From the NCBI GenBank assembly GCA_050179645.1, contig JBFXEX010000007.1, forward strand, positions 13,024 to 77,023: 64,000 nt of DNA, given 5' to 3'. Under the pieces are notes generated by a model, which ran no database searches, was not told the DNA's origin, and was given only the letters and a program-made list of their open reading frames with translations. Positions within the stretch are counted from its first letter, which is position 1. Every line of letters starts with the position of its first letter. This stretch comes from VAZQ01 sp050179645 (lineage in GTDB: Bacteria; Pseudomonadota; Alphaproteobacteria; Rhizobiales; Xanthobacteraceae). Positions 52,235 through 60,279 of the stretch are shown in pieces. The position numbers were made by a program, and so were the translations under genes.

Positions 52235-53710
52235 ATGGCAGGTGTCAAACAGTATGAGACCGATGTCGCGATCGTCGGCGGCGGCGCTGCCGGCATCGCT
52301 GCCGGCATCGAGGCCCGCGATGCGGGAGCGCGCGCGATCGCCTTCGAGATGGACGCCGCGCCCGGCGGCGCGGCCATCACCTCCGGTGGCGGTTGCCTGA
52401 TCGTCGGATCACCGCTGCAGAAGGCAAACGGCATCGAAGATTCCCCCGACCTTGCATTCAAGGACTGGATGGCGTGGGGCGGCCCGTCCGCCGATGAGAT
52501 CTGGGCCCGTTACTACATCGAGCACAGCCTTCATGACCTCTGCCACTGGGCCGAAGGCTTCGGCGTGAAGTGGGTCGATCTGAAAGTCCAGGAGGGCAAT
52601 TCGGTGCTGCGCTGGACCCGTGCCGAGCGCAACGGCCTGGGCCTCATGACCCATCTTATCGAGGGCTTCGAAAAGAAGGGCGGCGAGATCGTGCGCGAGA
52701 CCGAGATCACCGGGCTGAAGATCGAGGGCGGCCGGGTCGTGGGATTGGAGGGCCGCAATATCAAGACAGGGGAGGCGGTGGAGGTCCGCAGCAAGGCCGT
52801 CATCGTCGCAACCGGCGGCTTCAACTCGAACCTCGACATGGTGCTCGAGTTCAATCCCGGGCTCCGCAACGACAAGGTGCTGGAAGGATCCGGGCGCGGC
52901 TCGAGGGGAATCGGACACACGCTCGTCCGCCAGGCAGGCGGCTATCTCACCCACATGGACCACATCTGGTTCTACGTTTACGCCACGCCCGACTACCGCG
53001 ATCCCGCACAGCGCCGCGGCCTCGTGTTCCGCCTGGTGCCAGGCTACATCTGGGTCAATCAGCAGGGTCAGCGCTTCCACAATGAGGCGATGTCGGGCGG
53101 CAACTCCGCAAGCCCCGCGCTGCTGGCGCAGAACCCCCGGCACGCCTGGGCGATCATGGACACGCCGATGACCGCGACCATGGAGGTTGCCGATCCGTAC
53201 TATCGCGACGGCGACAAGATCGTGCGGGCCAAGGTCATGGAACTGCTCGACAACTCGCCGTTCATCCGCAAGGCCGATACGCTCGATGAACTGGCCGGGA
53301 AGATCGCGGTGGACGTGCCGACGTTCCTCGCCACGGTCGAGCGTTACAACAGGGCTTGCGCGCAGGGGCTCGAAAAGGAGCCGGAGTTCGGCAAGCCGCT
53401 CAAGGCGTCGAAGGCGTTCGATACGCCGCCCTACTATGCGGTGCAGATCTTCCCGCTGGCGCGCAAGAATTTCGGCGGCGTCAAGACCGACCTGCACTGC
53501 CGCGTGCTCGACAAGCACTTCGAGCCGATTCCCGGGCTCTATGCCGCCGGCGAGGTCGCCGGCATGGCGGGCGGCCACATCAACGGCCGCGCCGGCCTCG
53601 AAGGCACCATGCTCGGCCCGTCGATCTTCAGCGGTCGCGTCGCCGGGGGCTGGGCCGCCCAGGCAACCGGCTACGGGCAGGGCTTCGTCGGCAAGCCGAA
53701 CCGCAGCTGA
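52235..53710 (+). CDS. FAD-dependent oxidoreductase of the fumarate reductase/TcuA type
   Basis: A 491-residue flavoprotein. The FAD dinucleotide motif is ETDVAIVGGGAAGIAAGIEARDAGA with E at the strand-2 end; SGGGCLIVGSPLQ, VIVATGGFNSNLDMV and the C-terminal GLYAAGEVAGMAGGHINGRAGLEGTMLGPSIFSGR carry the family's substrate and FAD contacts. The family includes succinate/fumarate reductases, tricarballylate dehydrogenase and ketosteroid dehydrogenases. Site GGGGTAGGGGGC precedes the ATG. Substrate unknown; no iron-sulfur partner is nearby. Confidence 0.9.
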   Translation: MAGVKQYETDVAIVGGGAAGIAAGIEARDAGARAIAFEMDAAPGGAAITSGGGCLIVGSPLQKANGIEDSPDLAFKDWMAWGGPSADEIWARYYIEHSLHDLCHWAEGFGVKWVDLKVQEGNSVLRWTRAERNGLGLMTHLIEGFEKKGGEIVRETEITGLKIEGGRVVGLEGRNIKTGEAVEVRSKAVIVATGGFNSNLDMVLEFNPGLRNDKVLEGSGRGSRGIGHTLVRQAGGYLTHMDHIWFYVYATPDYRDPAQRRGLVFRLVPGYIWVNQQGQRFHNEAMSGGNSASPALLAQNPRHAWAIMDTPMTATMEVADPYYRDGDKIVRAKVMELLDNSPFIRKADTLDELAGKIAVDVPTFLATVERYNRACAQGLEKEPEFGKPLKASKAFDTPPYYAVQIFPLARKNFGGVKTDLHCRVLDKHFEPIPGLYAAGEVAGMAGGHINGRAGLEGTMLGPSIFSGRVAGGWAAQATGYGQGFVGKPNRS

Positions 53711-53741
53711 GTTTGCGGCGCGGCTCGGCTGACAGGCATGC

Positions 53742-54188
53742 TTAGGCGTCGGCCGTGGACAGTTGGTCGCGCACCCAGCGCACAATCTGGGGCGCCGACA
53801 TTGCGCCGGAGGTACGTGCGACCTCGCGGCCCTGGTGAAACAGGATCATGGTCGGAATGCCGCGAATGCCGAGCCGTGCGGCGACCCCCTGTTCGTTGTC
53901 GGAATTGAGCTTGATCAGTCGCACGTGCGGCTCAAGTTCTCGGGCGGCCGCCTCGTAGGCCGGCGCCATCATCCGGCACGGCCCGCACCACGGCGCCCAG
54001 ATATCGACAACGACCGGGATCGTGCCGCGCGCGATCTGGCGGTCGAAGTTTTCGGCGCCGACATCCTCAGGATGCCCGGCGAACACCTTCGCCTTGCACT
54101 TCCCACAAACGGCTCCGGCGGCCGGTCGCGATTCCGGGAGGCGATTCACGGCGCCGCATTTGCTGCAGACTACGAGATGTTCGGCCAT
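53742..54188 (-). CDS. trxC: Thioredoxin 2 (TrxC)
   Basis: A 148-residue redox protein. The N terminus has the two zinc-ribbon Cys pairs VVCSKCGAVN and AVCGKCKAKV, unique to the TrxC class, and the thioredoxin domain has IWAPWCGPCRMM with the redox-active WCGPC and the cis-Pro in GIPTMILF. The ATG at 54188 is preferred over a far upstream frame; GGAAG lies before it. It acts on disulfides in the cytoplasm, often in oxidative stress. Confidence 0.95.
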   Translation of the reverse strand: MAEHLVVCSKCGAVNRLPESRPAAGAVCGKCKAKVFAGHPEDVGAENFDRQIARGTIPVVVDIWAPWCGPCRMMAPAYEAAARELEPHVRLIKLNSDNEQGVAARLGIRGIPTMILFHQGREVARTSGAMSAPQIVRWVRDQLSTADA

Positions 54189-54229
54189 GGCTTCCAACCT
54201 TCGACGCGCGCGTGGCGACCTGCAAATGC

Positions 54230-54844
54230 TCAATGGGGACGCGCACTTCCGACATACATGTAGGTCATCGGACGCGGCCCGCCAGCATACTCGGTCCGTA
54301 ACTCGGTCAAATCGAAGCCGGCCGACCGAACGAGATCATCTATCTTCCGGTCGAGGTGACAGCCACCCGCGACATGGCGCCAGACCGGGGTGAGCCGGTG
54401 CTGCCAGCATTCCACCCATGGCTCGGGCGAAAGTCCATGCTCTACAAAGAGCAGTTTGCCGTCCGGCTTGAGGACACGCTGCATTTCGCGCAATGCCGCC
54501 AGCGGATCCGGAATCGAGCACAGCGTCCAGGTCATTACCACGGTGTCCACGGTTCGGTCCGCGAGTGGGATCGCGGCCGCCGACGCCTGCACCAACTCGG
54601 CACGGACACCGGCTGCGGCTGCGCGCCGCCGGGCCATCGCCAGCAGGCGAGGCGAAGGATCGATGCCGATTGCGAGTTCGACCTGTCGTCCATAGAGCGG
54701 AAGGTTCAATCCCGATCCAGCTCCGATTTCCAGCACGCGCCCTTGCGCCGCGGCAGCCACCTCGCGGCGATACTTCTGCAGCCGGCTCGTCCGCATCGCC
54801 AGGTCGAGGATCGGCGGCAGGACCCAGCGGTCATAGACGTTCAT
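54230..54844 (-). CDS. Class I SAM-dependent methyltransferase
   Basis: A 204-residue methyltransferase: VLEIGAGSGLNLPLYG (motif I), AIGIDPSPRLLAMARRR (motif II), DTVVMTWTLCSIPDPLAALREMQRVLKPDGKLLFVEHGL (motifs II-III and post-I). The ATG at 54844 has GGGAG seven bases upstream, supporting independent translation. In the same frame the sequence is open upstream through a rhodanese-domain remnant, so a fusion product is possible but not needed. Function not assigned; ubiquinone- or small-molecule methylation is typical of relatives. Confidence 0.88.
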   Translation of the reverse strand: MNVYDRWVLPPILDLAMRTSRLQKYRREVAAAAQGRVLEIGAGSGLNLPLYGRQVELAIGIDPSPRLLAMARRRAAAAGVRAELVQASAAAIPLADRTVDTVVMTWTLCSIPDPLAALREMQRVLKPDGKLLFVEHGLSPEPWVECWQHRLTPVWRHVAGGCHLDRKIDDLVRSAGFDLTELRTEYAGGPRPMTYMYVGSARPH

Positions 54845-55448
54845 GACGGGCTCCCGGGTGACGCGGAGAAGGGACAATAGGAGATTTTCCGATGCACCGT
54901 TTTCGTGAGGAGAAGCTTCCGGTCTGAAATTCGCCAGCGTGCGGCTGCCCCATTCGGTCCATGAGCCGTCATAGATCTTGACGTTGCCGAAGCCGAGCAC
55001 ATGCGCCAAGGCGATCCACGCGATGGTGGCGCGATGGCTAAGCCGGCAATAGCAGACCACGTCGTCGAATGTGTCCGGCGCGATTCCGGCCGCGGCGAGC
55101 ACGCGGCTGATCTCCTCGGGCGGCTTGAACGAGTCGTCGTCGTTGAGCAGTTCCTTGAAATAGAGATGGACGGCGCCGGGAATGCGCCCGGTGCGCTCGG
55201 CGCCATGATCGGCCGCGAACGAATACTCGGACACGCGTTTGCCCGTGTATTCCTCGGGCGAGCGCAAGTCGAGCAGCAGGCGCTTTGGCTCGCGCAGATG
55301 GTTCAGCACGTTGCGCCGGCCGACTCGCATCGATGCGTTTCCGGTTTGCACCGGATAACCCACAGGCGCAAAGCGCGGCACGTTGCGCGACATCGGCCGC
55401 CCTTCCAGCACCCATTTGCGGCGCCCGCCGTCGAGCAGCCGCAGGCAC
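54845..55448 (-). pseudogene. C-terminal rhodanese-domain remnant of a thiosulfate sulfurtransferase
   Basis: In frame with the methyltransferase, the sequence encodes LRLLDGGRRKWVLEGRP and the rest of a C-terminal rhodanese domain (RLLLDLRSPEEYTGKRV, GRIPGAVHLYFKELL, active-site YCRLSHRATIAWIAL, and the terminal YDGSWTEWGSRT). The N-terminal rhodanese domain is missing; its DNA joins the remnant of an alcohol dehydrogenase at about 55441-55455. An in-frame ATG at 55393 with GGAAGGG upstream could still express a single-domain protein. No stop precedes the methyltransferase. Confidence 0.75.
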
Positions 55449-56060
55449 GCCCTTGCCACGGGTGATGCGCTTGACCGCCTCGACCGGATTCTCCGATCGG
55501 ACATTGACCAGATGGTCGGCGCCGAGCTTGCGGCCCAGCTCCAGCCGCGACTTGCGCGTGCCGGTGAGGATCACCGGCTGTGCGCCAGCGCCTTGGCGAC
55601 CGCCACGGTCAAAAGCCCGATCGCGCCGGGTCCGGTCACCACCACGCTCTATCCGGCGATCAAGCCGCCCAGCGTATCGAGCGCGTACATCGCCGTACCG
55701 GCGGTCACGATCAGGGTGGCTTCCTCGTCGCCGATGCCGTCGGGCACATGCACCAGGGTATCGACGTTGTTCACGGCGTATTCGGCGAAGCCGCCGTCAG
55801 TGGTGAAACCGTTCGCGCGGTGCCCCTTGTTGTGCGTGCCGTAGTTCATCCCGTAATTGATGCAGGAGGTGTACATGCCGGCGCGGCATCGCTCGCAACG
55901 GCCGCAGCCGAAATGCACTTCGACCGCGACGCGATCTCCGATCGCGTACTCGTCCACGCCGGCACCGAGCTTGACGACGGTGCCCATGTATTCGTGGCCC
56001 GGCGTGAGTGTCCGAGCCATTGACTGGCCGGCGTCGCGCCCCACAGCGGCCCCGTTGGCG
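55449..56060 (-). pseudogene. Zinc-binding alcohol dehydrogenase remnant with stop, frameshift and truncation
   Basis: Pieces of one zinc-type medium-chain alcohol dehydrogenase can be read: TPGHEYMGTVVKLGAGVDEY, GDRVAVEVHFGCGRCERCRAGMYTSC (structural-zinc cysteines) and AEYAVNNVDTLVHVPDG. An in-frame TAG at 55649-55651 interrupts GGLIAG-SVVVTGPGAIGLLTVAVAKAL. At about 55586 one G is missing (CTGGCGCA for CTGGGCGCA) before VILTGTRKSRLELGRKLGADHLVNVRSENPVEAVKRITRGKG. The N terminus and everything after RITRGKG are gone. Several independent lesions make a true pseudogene likely. Confidence 0.85.
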
Positions 56061-56159
56061 GCCAGAATTTCCTAATTGTTCATATGTGCTTAGGTAAATT
56101 TTAAGCGGCACCGTGTAGACACGATTGGACGTTGGTCAGAGTGAGTGCGTGAGTTATTC

Positions 56160-56435
56160 ATGACAGAGCCCCTGCGACCACGGGCCAAATACGTGATCGG
56201 ACCCGACGGCAGCCCGCTGACGATTGCCGATCTGCCGGCGCCGGGCACGAAGCGCTGGGTCATTCGGCGTAAAGCCGAAGTCGTGGCGGCCGTTCGCGGC
56301 GGTCTGCTCTCGCTCGAAGAAGCCTGCAGCCGCTACACGCTCACGGTGGAAGAATTTTTGTCCTGGCAATATTCGATCGACCAGCACGGCCTCGCCGGTC
56401 TTCGCACGACGCGTATTCAGCAGTACCGCCAGTAA
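56160..56435 (+). CDS. sciP: SciP-type CtrA inhibitory protein (DUF1153)
   Basis: A 91-residue DNA-binding protein of the DUF1153 family, with the core KYVIGPDGSPLTIADLPAPGTKRWVIRRKAEVVAAVRGGLLSLEEACSRYTLTVEEFLSWQ, nearly identical in layout to SciP of Caulobacter crescentus. There it binds CtrA at promoters and blocks transcription in G1. The ATG at 56160 starts the family region; an in-frame start lies at 56145. The family is essentially confined to Alphaproteobacteria, so it supports the taxonomic assignment. It borders the alcohol dehydrogenase remnant and is otherwise single. Confidence 0.94.
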   Translation: MTEPLRPRAKYVIGPDGSPLTIADLPAPGTKRWVIRRKAEVVAAVRGGLLSLEEACSRYTLTVEEFLSWQYSIDQHGLAGLRTTRIQQYRQ

Positions 56436-56647
56436 TACTGCGGTAACTTGTCTTAACGGTTCTTGACGATTGTCGCGGCGACATTCCGCAGCCGTGCGCA
56501 TCCGAATATCGGATCATGGGCAACAACGCCGGCAGCGACTGCGACCGCTGTTGATTCGCTGCACCTGCGAAGGCGATACTGACATCGGCCCATGATCTGC
56601 CGAAGGTCAGGCCGTTGTCGTAGCCACGATCGAGGACGCCGAAAGCC

Positions 56648-57349
56648 ATGACCTACACCCGCTTCAATACCGCGCTGATCGTCGGCGCCGGCTCCGGCCT
56701 CTCGGCGTCGCTGGCCCGCGTCCTCTCCAAGGAGGGCATCAAGGTGGCGCTGGCGGCGCGCAGCACCGGCGACCTCGATGCGCTGGTCGAGGCCACCGGC
56801 GCGCGCGCGCTCACGTGCGACGCCAGCAAGCCGGCCGACGTGGCGCGGCTGTTCGACGAACTCGACGCGTCGTTCGGCGAGCCGGAAATCGTCATCTACA
56901 ACGCGAGCTACCGCACGCGCGGACCGCTGATCGAGCTCGATCCTGCCGAAGTCGAGAAGTCGCTCGCCGTGACCGCGTTCGGTGGCTTCCTGGTGGCGCA
57001 GCAGGCGGCGCGGCGCATGCTGCCGAAGAAGCGCGGCGCGATCCTGTTCACTGGCGCATCCGCTAGCGTGAAGGGCTACGCTTTGTCGGCGCCGTTCGCG
57101 ATGGGCAAGTTCGCGCTGCGCGGGCTGGCGCAAAGCATGGCGCGGGAATTGTCGCCGCAAGGCATTCATGTCGCGCATATCGTGATCGACGGCGGCATCA
57201 AGAGTGCGCGGCGCGAAGAGCCTGCCGACAAGCCTGCCAGCATGCTCGATCCGGACGCCATCGCGGCGAGCTACCTGCACGTCATCCATCAGCCGCACAG
57301 CGCGTGGTCGCTGGAGGTGGAACTGCGGCCGTGGGTGGAGAGATTTTGA
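56648..57349 (+). CDS. SDR family oxidoreductase with Phe in place of the catalytic Tyr
   Basis: A 233-residue Rossmann protein. The coenzyme loop is TALIVGAGSGLSASLARVLS; the strand-5 Ser is in LFTGASASVKGY; the usual YxxxK position reads SAPFAMGKFALRG, so Phe replaces the catalytic Tyr while the Lys remains. Some members of this SDR subfamily share the Phe. NAD(P)H-dependent reduction may be impaired or use another residue. A short untranslated stretch precedes the ATG. Neighbours give no substrate. Confidence 0.85.
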   Translation: MTYTRFNTALIVGAGSGLSASLARVLSKEGIKVALAARSTGDLDALVEATGARALTCDASKPADVARLFDELDASFGEPEIVIYNASYRTRGPLIELDPAEVEKSLAVTAFGGFLVAQQAARRMLPKKRGAILFTGASASVKGYALSAPFAMGKFALRGLAQSMARELSPQGIHVAHIVIDGGIKSARREEPADKPASMLDPDAIAASYLHVIHQPHSAWSLEVELRPWVERF

Positions 57350-57640
57350 GCTGACGGAGCGTTCCGCTGCGGCTCAGGATCATGTTCCGTCCAGGTAGAC
57401 CCGGACGCGCCGTTCATTCCCGGGCGGGCGGGAATCCAGCGCATCGATTCCGATCTTGATTCTGAGTCGCCGCTTCCGCCGGAACGAACCGAGAAGGCGG
57501 CTTTAGGCTTAACAATATTTCGCGATCAAGCGCCCAAGCCGCGGTTTCCGTGGTAGAAGTACCGATGAATCCGACAACCAGGAATGACCGCTCCCGCCGC
57601 GGCGGCGGGCTGCGTGCCTTTTTCACCGCAGGAGGAGCAT

Positions 57641-57838
57641 TTGAGCGACTATCGATTCAAAATCGGCCAGACCGTCAGTTACACTTCGGGTCCCCACGGC
57701 CGTGGCGGTGCGAGCGGGGTCTACAAGATCACCCAGTTGCTGCCGCTGGAAGGCGATGACCGACAATATCGTATCAAGAGTGCGAGCGAGCCGCACGAAC
57801 GCGTCGTCAAGGAAAGTCAGCTCGCCCGCGTGGCGTAA
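57641..57838 (+). CDS. Small conserved-type protein of unknown function
   Basis: A 65-residue protein, MSDYRFKIGQTVSYTSGPHGRG... to SQLARVA, from a TTG start with AGGAGG five bases upstream; the in-frame upstream ATG at 57584 is less likely. The sequence is basic, rich in beta-type residues and resembles small alphaproteobacterial proteins of unknown function. No catalytic motif. Confidence 0.75.
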   Translation: MSDYRFKIGQTVSYTSGPHGRGGASGVYKITQLLPLEGDDRQYRIKSASEPHERVVKESQLARVA

Positions 57839-57903
57839 TTGTTGGTGCAGCCCCGACGGTGTGCAACGGACGGCCGGAGGCGTTGTCCGCTGGGTGGCAA
57901 GCC

Positions 57904-58161
57904 ATGATGAAATTCGACTACGATAATCCGGCTGAACTCTTCATGGCGAAGCGCAAAGGCGGCGCCCGCCAGCCGCTGGGCTATCGGCGTTTTGCCAAGG
58001 CGGCCGAAGCCATCCGTTTCGCCGTCGAGGAGTTTCCGGCGGTTCGTACGCTCGGGGCCTGGATGCAAGTCGGCGACGAACGGTTCGATGGCGATGCCAT
58101 TCAGCGTCTCTATGAAAGTGACGAGTATCCGCTGGCGCGGCGCGCCGCCGATGTGGACTGA
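57904..58161 (+). CDS. Small protein of unknown function
   Basis: An 85-residue protein starting MMKFDYDNPAELFMAKRKGG and carrying FAKAAEAIRFAVEEFPAVRTLGAWMQVGDERFDGDAIQRLYESDEYPLAR. It is conserved-looking with no recognised domain. ATG 57904 or 57907 could be used; the ribosome site is weak. It lies 65 bases after the preceding small gene. Confidence 0.65.
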   Translation: MMKFDYDNPAELFMAKRKGGARQPLGYRRFAKAAEAIRFAVEEFPAVRTLGAWMQVGDERFDGDAIQRLYESDEYPLARRAADVD

Positions 58162-58180
58162 ACGTATAGGTTGTGCAGAA

Positions 58181-58209
58181 TTGACCCTACGTGGGTGTTG
58201 TTATATATC
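58181..58209 (+). promoter_or_regulatory. Candidate cold-shock gene promoter
   Basis: TTGACC (58181-58186) and TATATC (58204-58209) are separated by 17 bases. The start would give a leader of about 140 bases before the cold-shock gene, the usual long leader of csp genes. Prediction only. Confidence 0.5.
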
Positions 58210-58355
58210 GCGTGGCGCAACCAGTTTTCGGCCTGCCTTGCTCGCTCCCGTTTTTAGGGTGCTCTCAAGTTAGCTCCCAAAACTCGGATGTTGAACCCCG
58301 GCGCCTGCTTCGGCGGGGCTGGTTTCTTGGAAGTGACAACGCAAGGAGGCCTTGA

Positions 58356-58559
58356 ATGGCCACAGGTACCGTGAAGTTCTTCAATACCCAGAAGGGCTTC
58401 GGCTTCATCCGGCCGAACGATGGCTCGAAGGACGTGTTCGTTCACATCAGTGCGGTGCAGCGCGCCGGTCTGACCACGCTCGTCGAGGGCCAGAAGGTCA
58501 GCTACGAGGTGATCACCGAGCGCGGCAAAGAGGCGGCGTCGAATCTGCAGGCAGACTGA
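58356..58559 (+). CDS. cspA: Cold-shock protein (CspA family)
   Basis: A 67-residue OB-fold RNA chaperone with the two RNP-type motifs KGFGFI (residues 13-18) and VFVHIS (27-32), and a normal length. It melts RNA secondary structure at low temperature. AAGGAGG lies just before the ATG. A long leader and a strong terminator flank it. It could equally be a growth-phase paralogue. Confidence 0.97.
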   Translation: MATGTVKFFNTQKGFGFIRPNDGSKDVFVHISAVQRAGLTTLVEGQKVSYEVITERGKEAASNLQAD

Positions 58560-58587
58560 TCGCTCGACTTGGACGGCAAATCTGGAA

Positions 58588-58617
58588 GCGCCCGGCGTCT
58601 CCGACGCCGGGCGTTTT
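58588..58617 (+). terminator. Intrinsic terminator of the cold-shock gene
   Basis: CGCCCGGCGTC (58589-58599) pairs with GACGCCGGGCG (58103 offset: 58603-58613) around a three-base loop, followed by TTTT. Strong rho-independent terminator about 30 bases after the stop. Confidence 0.85.
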
Positions 58618-58644
58618 CATTATTGGGTTGCGACGACGACACCA

Positions 58645-58868
58645 TTTCCCCGGCCGAGCTGTGGCTCATTCCCTCTCGGGGCGGCCGACCACACTCGCTC
58701 GGGCTGATCCAACCTGGATCGCCGATCCGCCTGGTCATCCCGCCGGACCTCGCCGGGCAGCTCACGCCCGACACAACGCTGGCGGTGTCGCTCGAGCCGC
58801 CGGGTGGCTCGCCGACTGGCCAGCCGACCGGCCCGGTGATTGCCAGCGGTAGGCTCACGTCGTTGTGA
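58645..58868 (+). pseudogene. C-terminal remnant of an anti-sigma factor (RskA type)
   Basis: The frame reads SPAELWLIPSRGG...SLGLIQPGSPIRLVIPPDLAG...LTPDTTLAVSLEPPGGSPTGQPTGPVIASGRLTSL and ends in TGA. This is the conserved C-terminal end of the RskA (anti-sigma-K) extracytoplasmic domain. No transmembrane helix or N-terminal zinc anti-sigma domain is present; upstream DNA is the cold-shock terminator. The fragment is probably left by an insertion or deletion. Confidence 0.7.
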
Positions 58869-59099
58869 GCACGCTCGCGCGTGCGGGTGAGAAGCCGTCA
58901 ACGCCGTCTGCGGCCCAACCCGGATATGCGACAAACCGCCTCCCGTCACTCGACTGCAGCCCAACCCGGGTGCGCACGTGTTTCCGTCGAACGGCGTCAT
59001 CCACGTGGTGGGACACCGTGCGGCTGCCGGACCGAGTCTGTCCCCGGTTGCCCTTGCACGGGGCCGGGGGCCTACCTAAGTCAGCATCGGACCCCGGTG

Positions 59100-59265
59100 C
59101 GGAGGACAATTCGCGATCTGAACTGTGCGGTGCGGCGTGCTGCGTATGTTGCGCGATTGCATCCGGTCTGGAACGCGATGGGCAGATCGGCGCACAGCCC
59201 CGACCCCCCCGACGCTTGCATCGATCGCCCGGGAAGCCCGCCGCGGAAACGCGGCGGGCTTTTCA
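59100..59265 (+). ncRNA. Second candidate small RNA with cytosine-rich loop
   Basis: GGGCAGATCG (59180-59189) can pair with CGATCGCCC (59222-59230) with one bulge, leaving a 32-base loop with a C7 run (59204-59210). An intrinsic terminator follows at 59235. No good promoter or ORF was recognised. The architecture resembles the RNA at 40250-40470. Start is approximate. Confidence 0.35.
59235..59264 (+). terminator. Intrinsic terminator with an 11-bp GC stem
   Basis: AGCCCGCCGCG (59235-59245), loop GAAA, and CGCGGCGGGCT (59250-59260) are followed by TTT. A strong plus-strand terminator without a plus-strand protein gene in front of it. Confidence 0.75.
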
Positions 59266-59295
59266 TTTGTGCAACGCGTCGCTTCGGCGATCGGA

Positions 59296-59640
59296 TCAGG
59301 CCTGTACTGCGTGATCGCGCGACGGCGATGCAGCGTGGTCGTCTTCGAACCGATCCTTGATGAGCTTTGGCTCAACCGAGCGTTCGCGCGCCAAAGTCAA
59401 CACCGTCTCGCTCGGTTGTGCTCGGACTTCCGCCTGCAAGCCGGTGACTTCCGCCTCCGGCTGCACGCTCGCTTCAAGTGCGACGAGCGCCGCTTCCTTG
59501 GTCTTTCGGCGCTCCGCCCTGGACTGCGTCCACTTGGTTCCGGGCTCGCTCATCCACCACAAGATCAAAATGCCAAACGACAGAATCAAGAATTGTCCGA
59601 ACATCAGATAGAGTAATGCTATCCCCGCCGTCTCATTCAT
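59296..59640 (-). CDS. Single-helix membrane protein of unknown function
   Basis: A 114-residue protein, MNETAGIALLYLMFGQFLIL..., with one N-terminal transmembrane helix (residues about 7-30) and a charged cytoplasmic tail. GGGGGG lies before the ATG on the minus strand. No recognised domain; it may be a small membrane factor. Antisense frames on the plus strand are not supported. Confidence 0.65.
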   Translation of the reverse strand: MNETAGIALLYLMFGQFLILSFGILILWWMSEPGTKWTQSRAERRKTKEAALVALEASVQPEAEVTGLQAEVRAQPSETVLTLARERSVEPKLIKDRFEDDHAASPSRDHAVQA

Positions 59641-59816
59641 GTGAACCCCCCGTATGCCGCCGAGTCACATCAAAGCAGAAAATCGGCGCAGCAGAGTGGC
59701 TCGATTCAAATAAATGCCGAGCGTTGTAAAAATCCCACAGCGCGGTCGCGCGAGGATGCTGGCGAACCGCCCAAACACGGTGGATCAGGTTGAGCGGCGG
59801 TGCAGCGCAGCGCGGC

Positions 59817-60260
59817 CTACGGCACGACGGCGGTCGCTTCGATCTCGACGCGCGCCTTGGGCTCGTACAACTCCTTCACTCCGACGACGGCCATCGCCGG
59901 GTAGTGCGCGCCGAGCACCTCGCGATAGGCGCGGCCGAGTTCCTTGCGGCTCTGCCGGTATTCCTCCATGTCCAGCACGTACCAGGTCAGCCGCACGATG
60001 TGCTCAGGCCCCGCGCCACCTTCAGCCAGCACCGCGCGGATGTTGAGCAGCGCGAGCCGCACCTGCGCGACGAATCCCTCGACCACGTTCTCCATGATGT
60101 CGCAGCCGATCATGCCGCCGGTCACGATCACGCGGCCGCGCGCGCTCATGCCGTTGGCGTAGCCGTGTGGCCGCGGCCAGCCCTGCGGCTGCAGGGTGCG
60201 CGGCGTCTCGTCGCGTTCCTCGAACAGGCTCGGGACCGGCTTGGATTTGGCGGTGCTCAT
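59817..60260 (-). CDS. RidA/YjgF/TdcF family protein
   Basis: A 147-residue RidA-like protein. The family core is visible as HGYANGMSARGRVIVTGGMIGCDIMENVV, ALLNIRAVLAEGGAGPEHIVRLTWYVLDMEEYR and HYPAMAVVGVKELYEPKARVEIEATAVV with the conserved C-terminal Glu. RidA deaminates reactive enamines or imines. ATG 60260 has GAGG upstream. It is encoded just after an aryl-type CoA ligase (20 bases) and so may remove an imine made in that pathway, as in some 2-aminobenzoate catabolic clusters. Confidence 0.93.
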   Translation of the reverse strand: MSTAKSKPVPSLFEERDETPRTLQPQGWPRPHGYANGMSARGRVIVTGGMIGCDIMENVVEGFVAQVRLALLNIRAVLAEGGAGPEHIVRLTWYVLDMEEYRQSRKELGRAYREVLGAHYPAMAVVGVKELYEPKARVEIEATAVVP

Positions 60261-60279
60261 GGGGAATTTCCTCGTTCGT

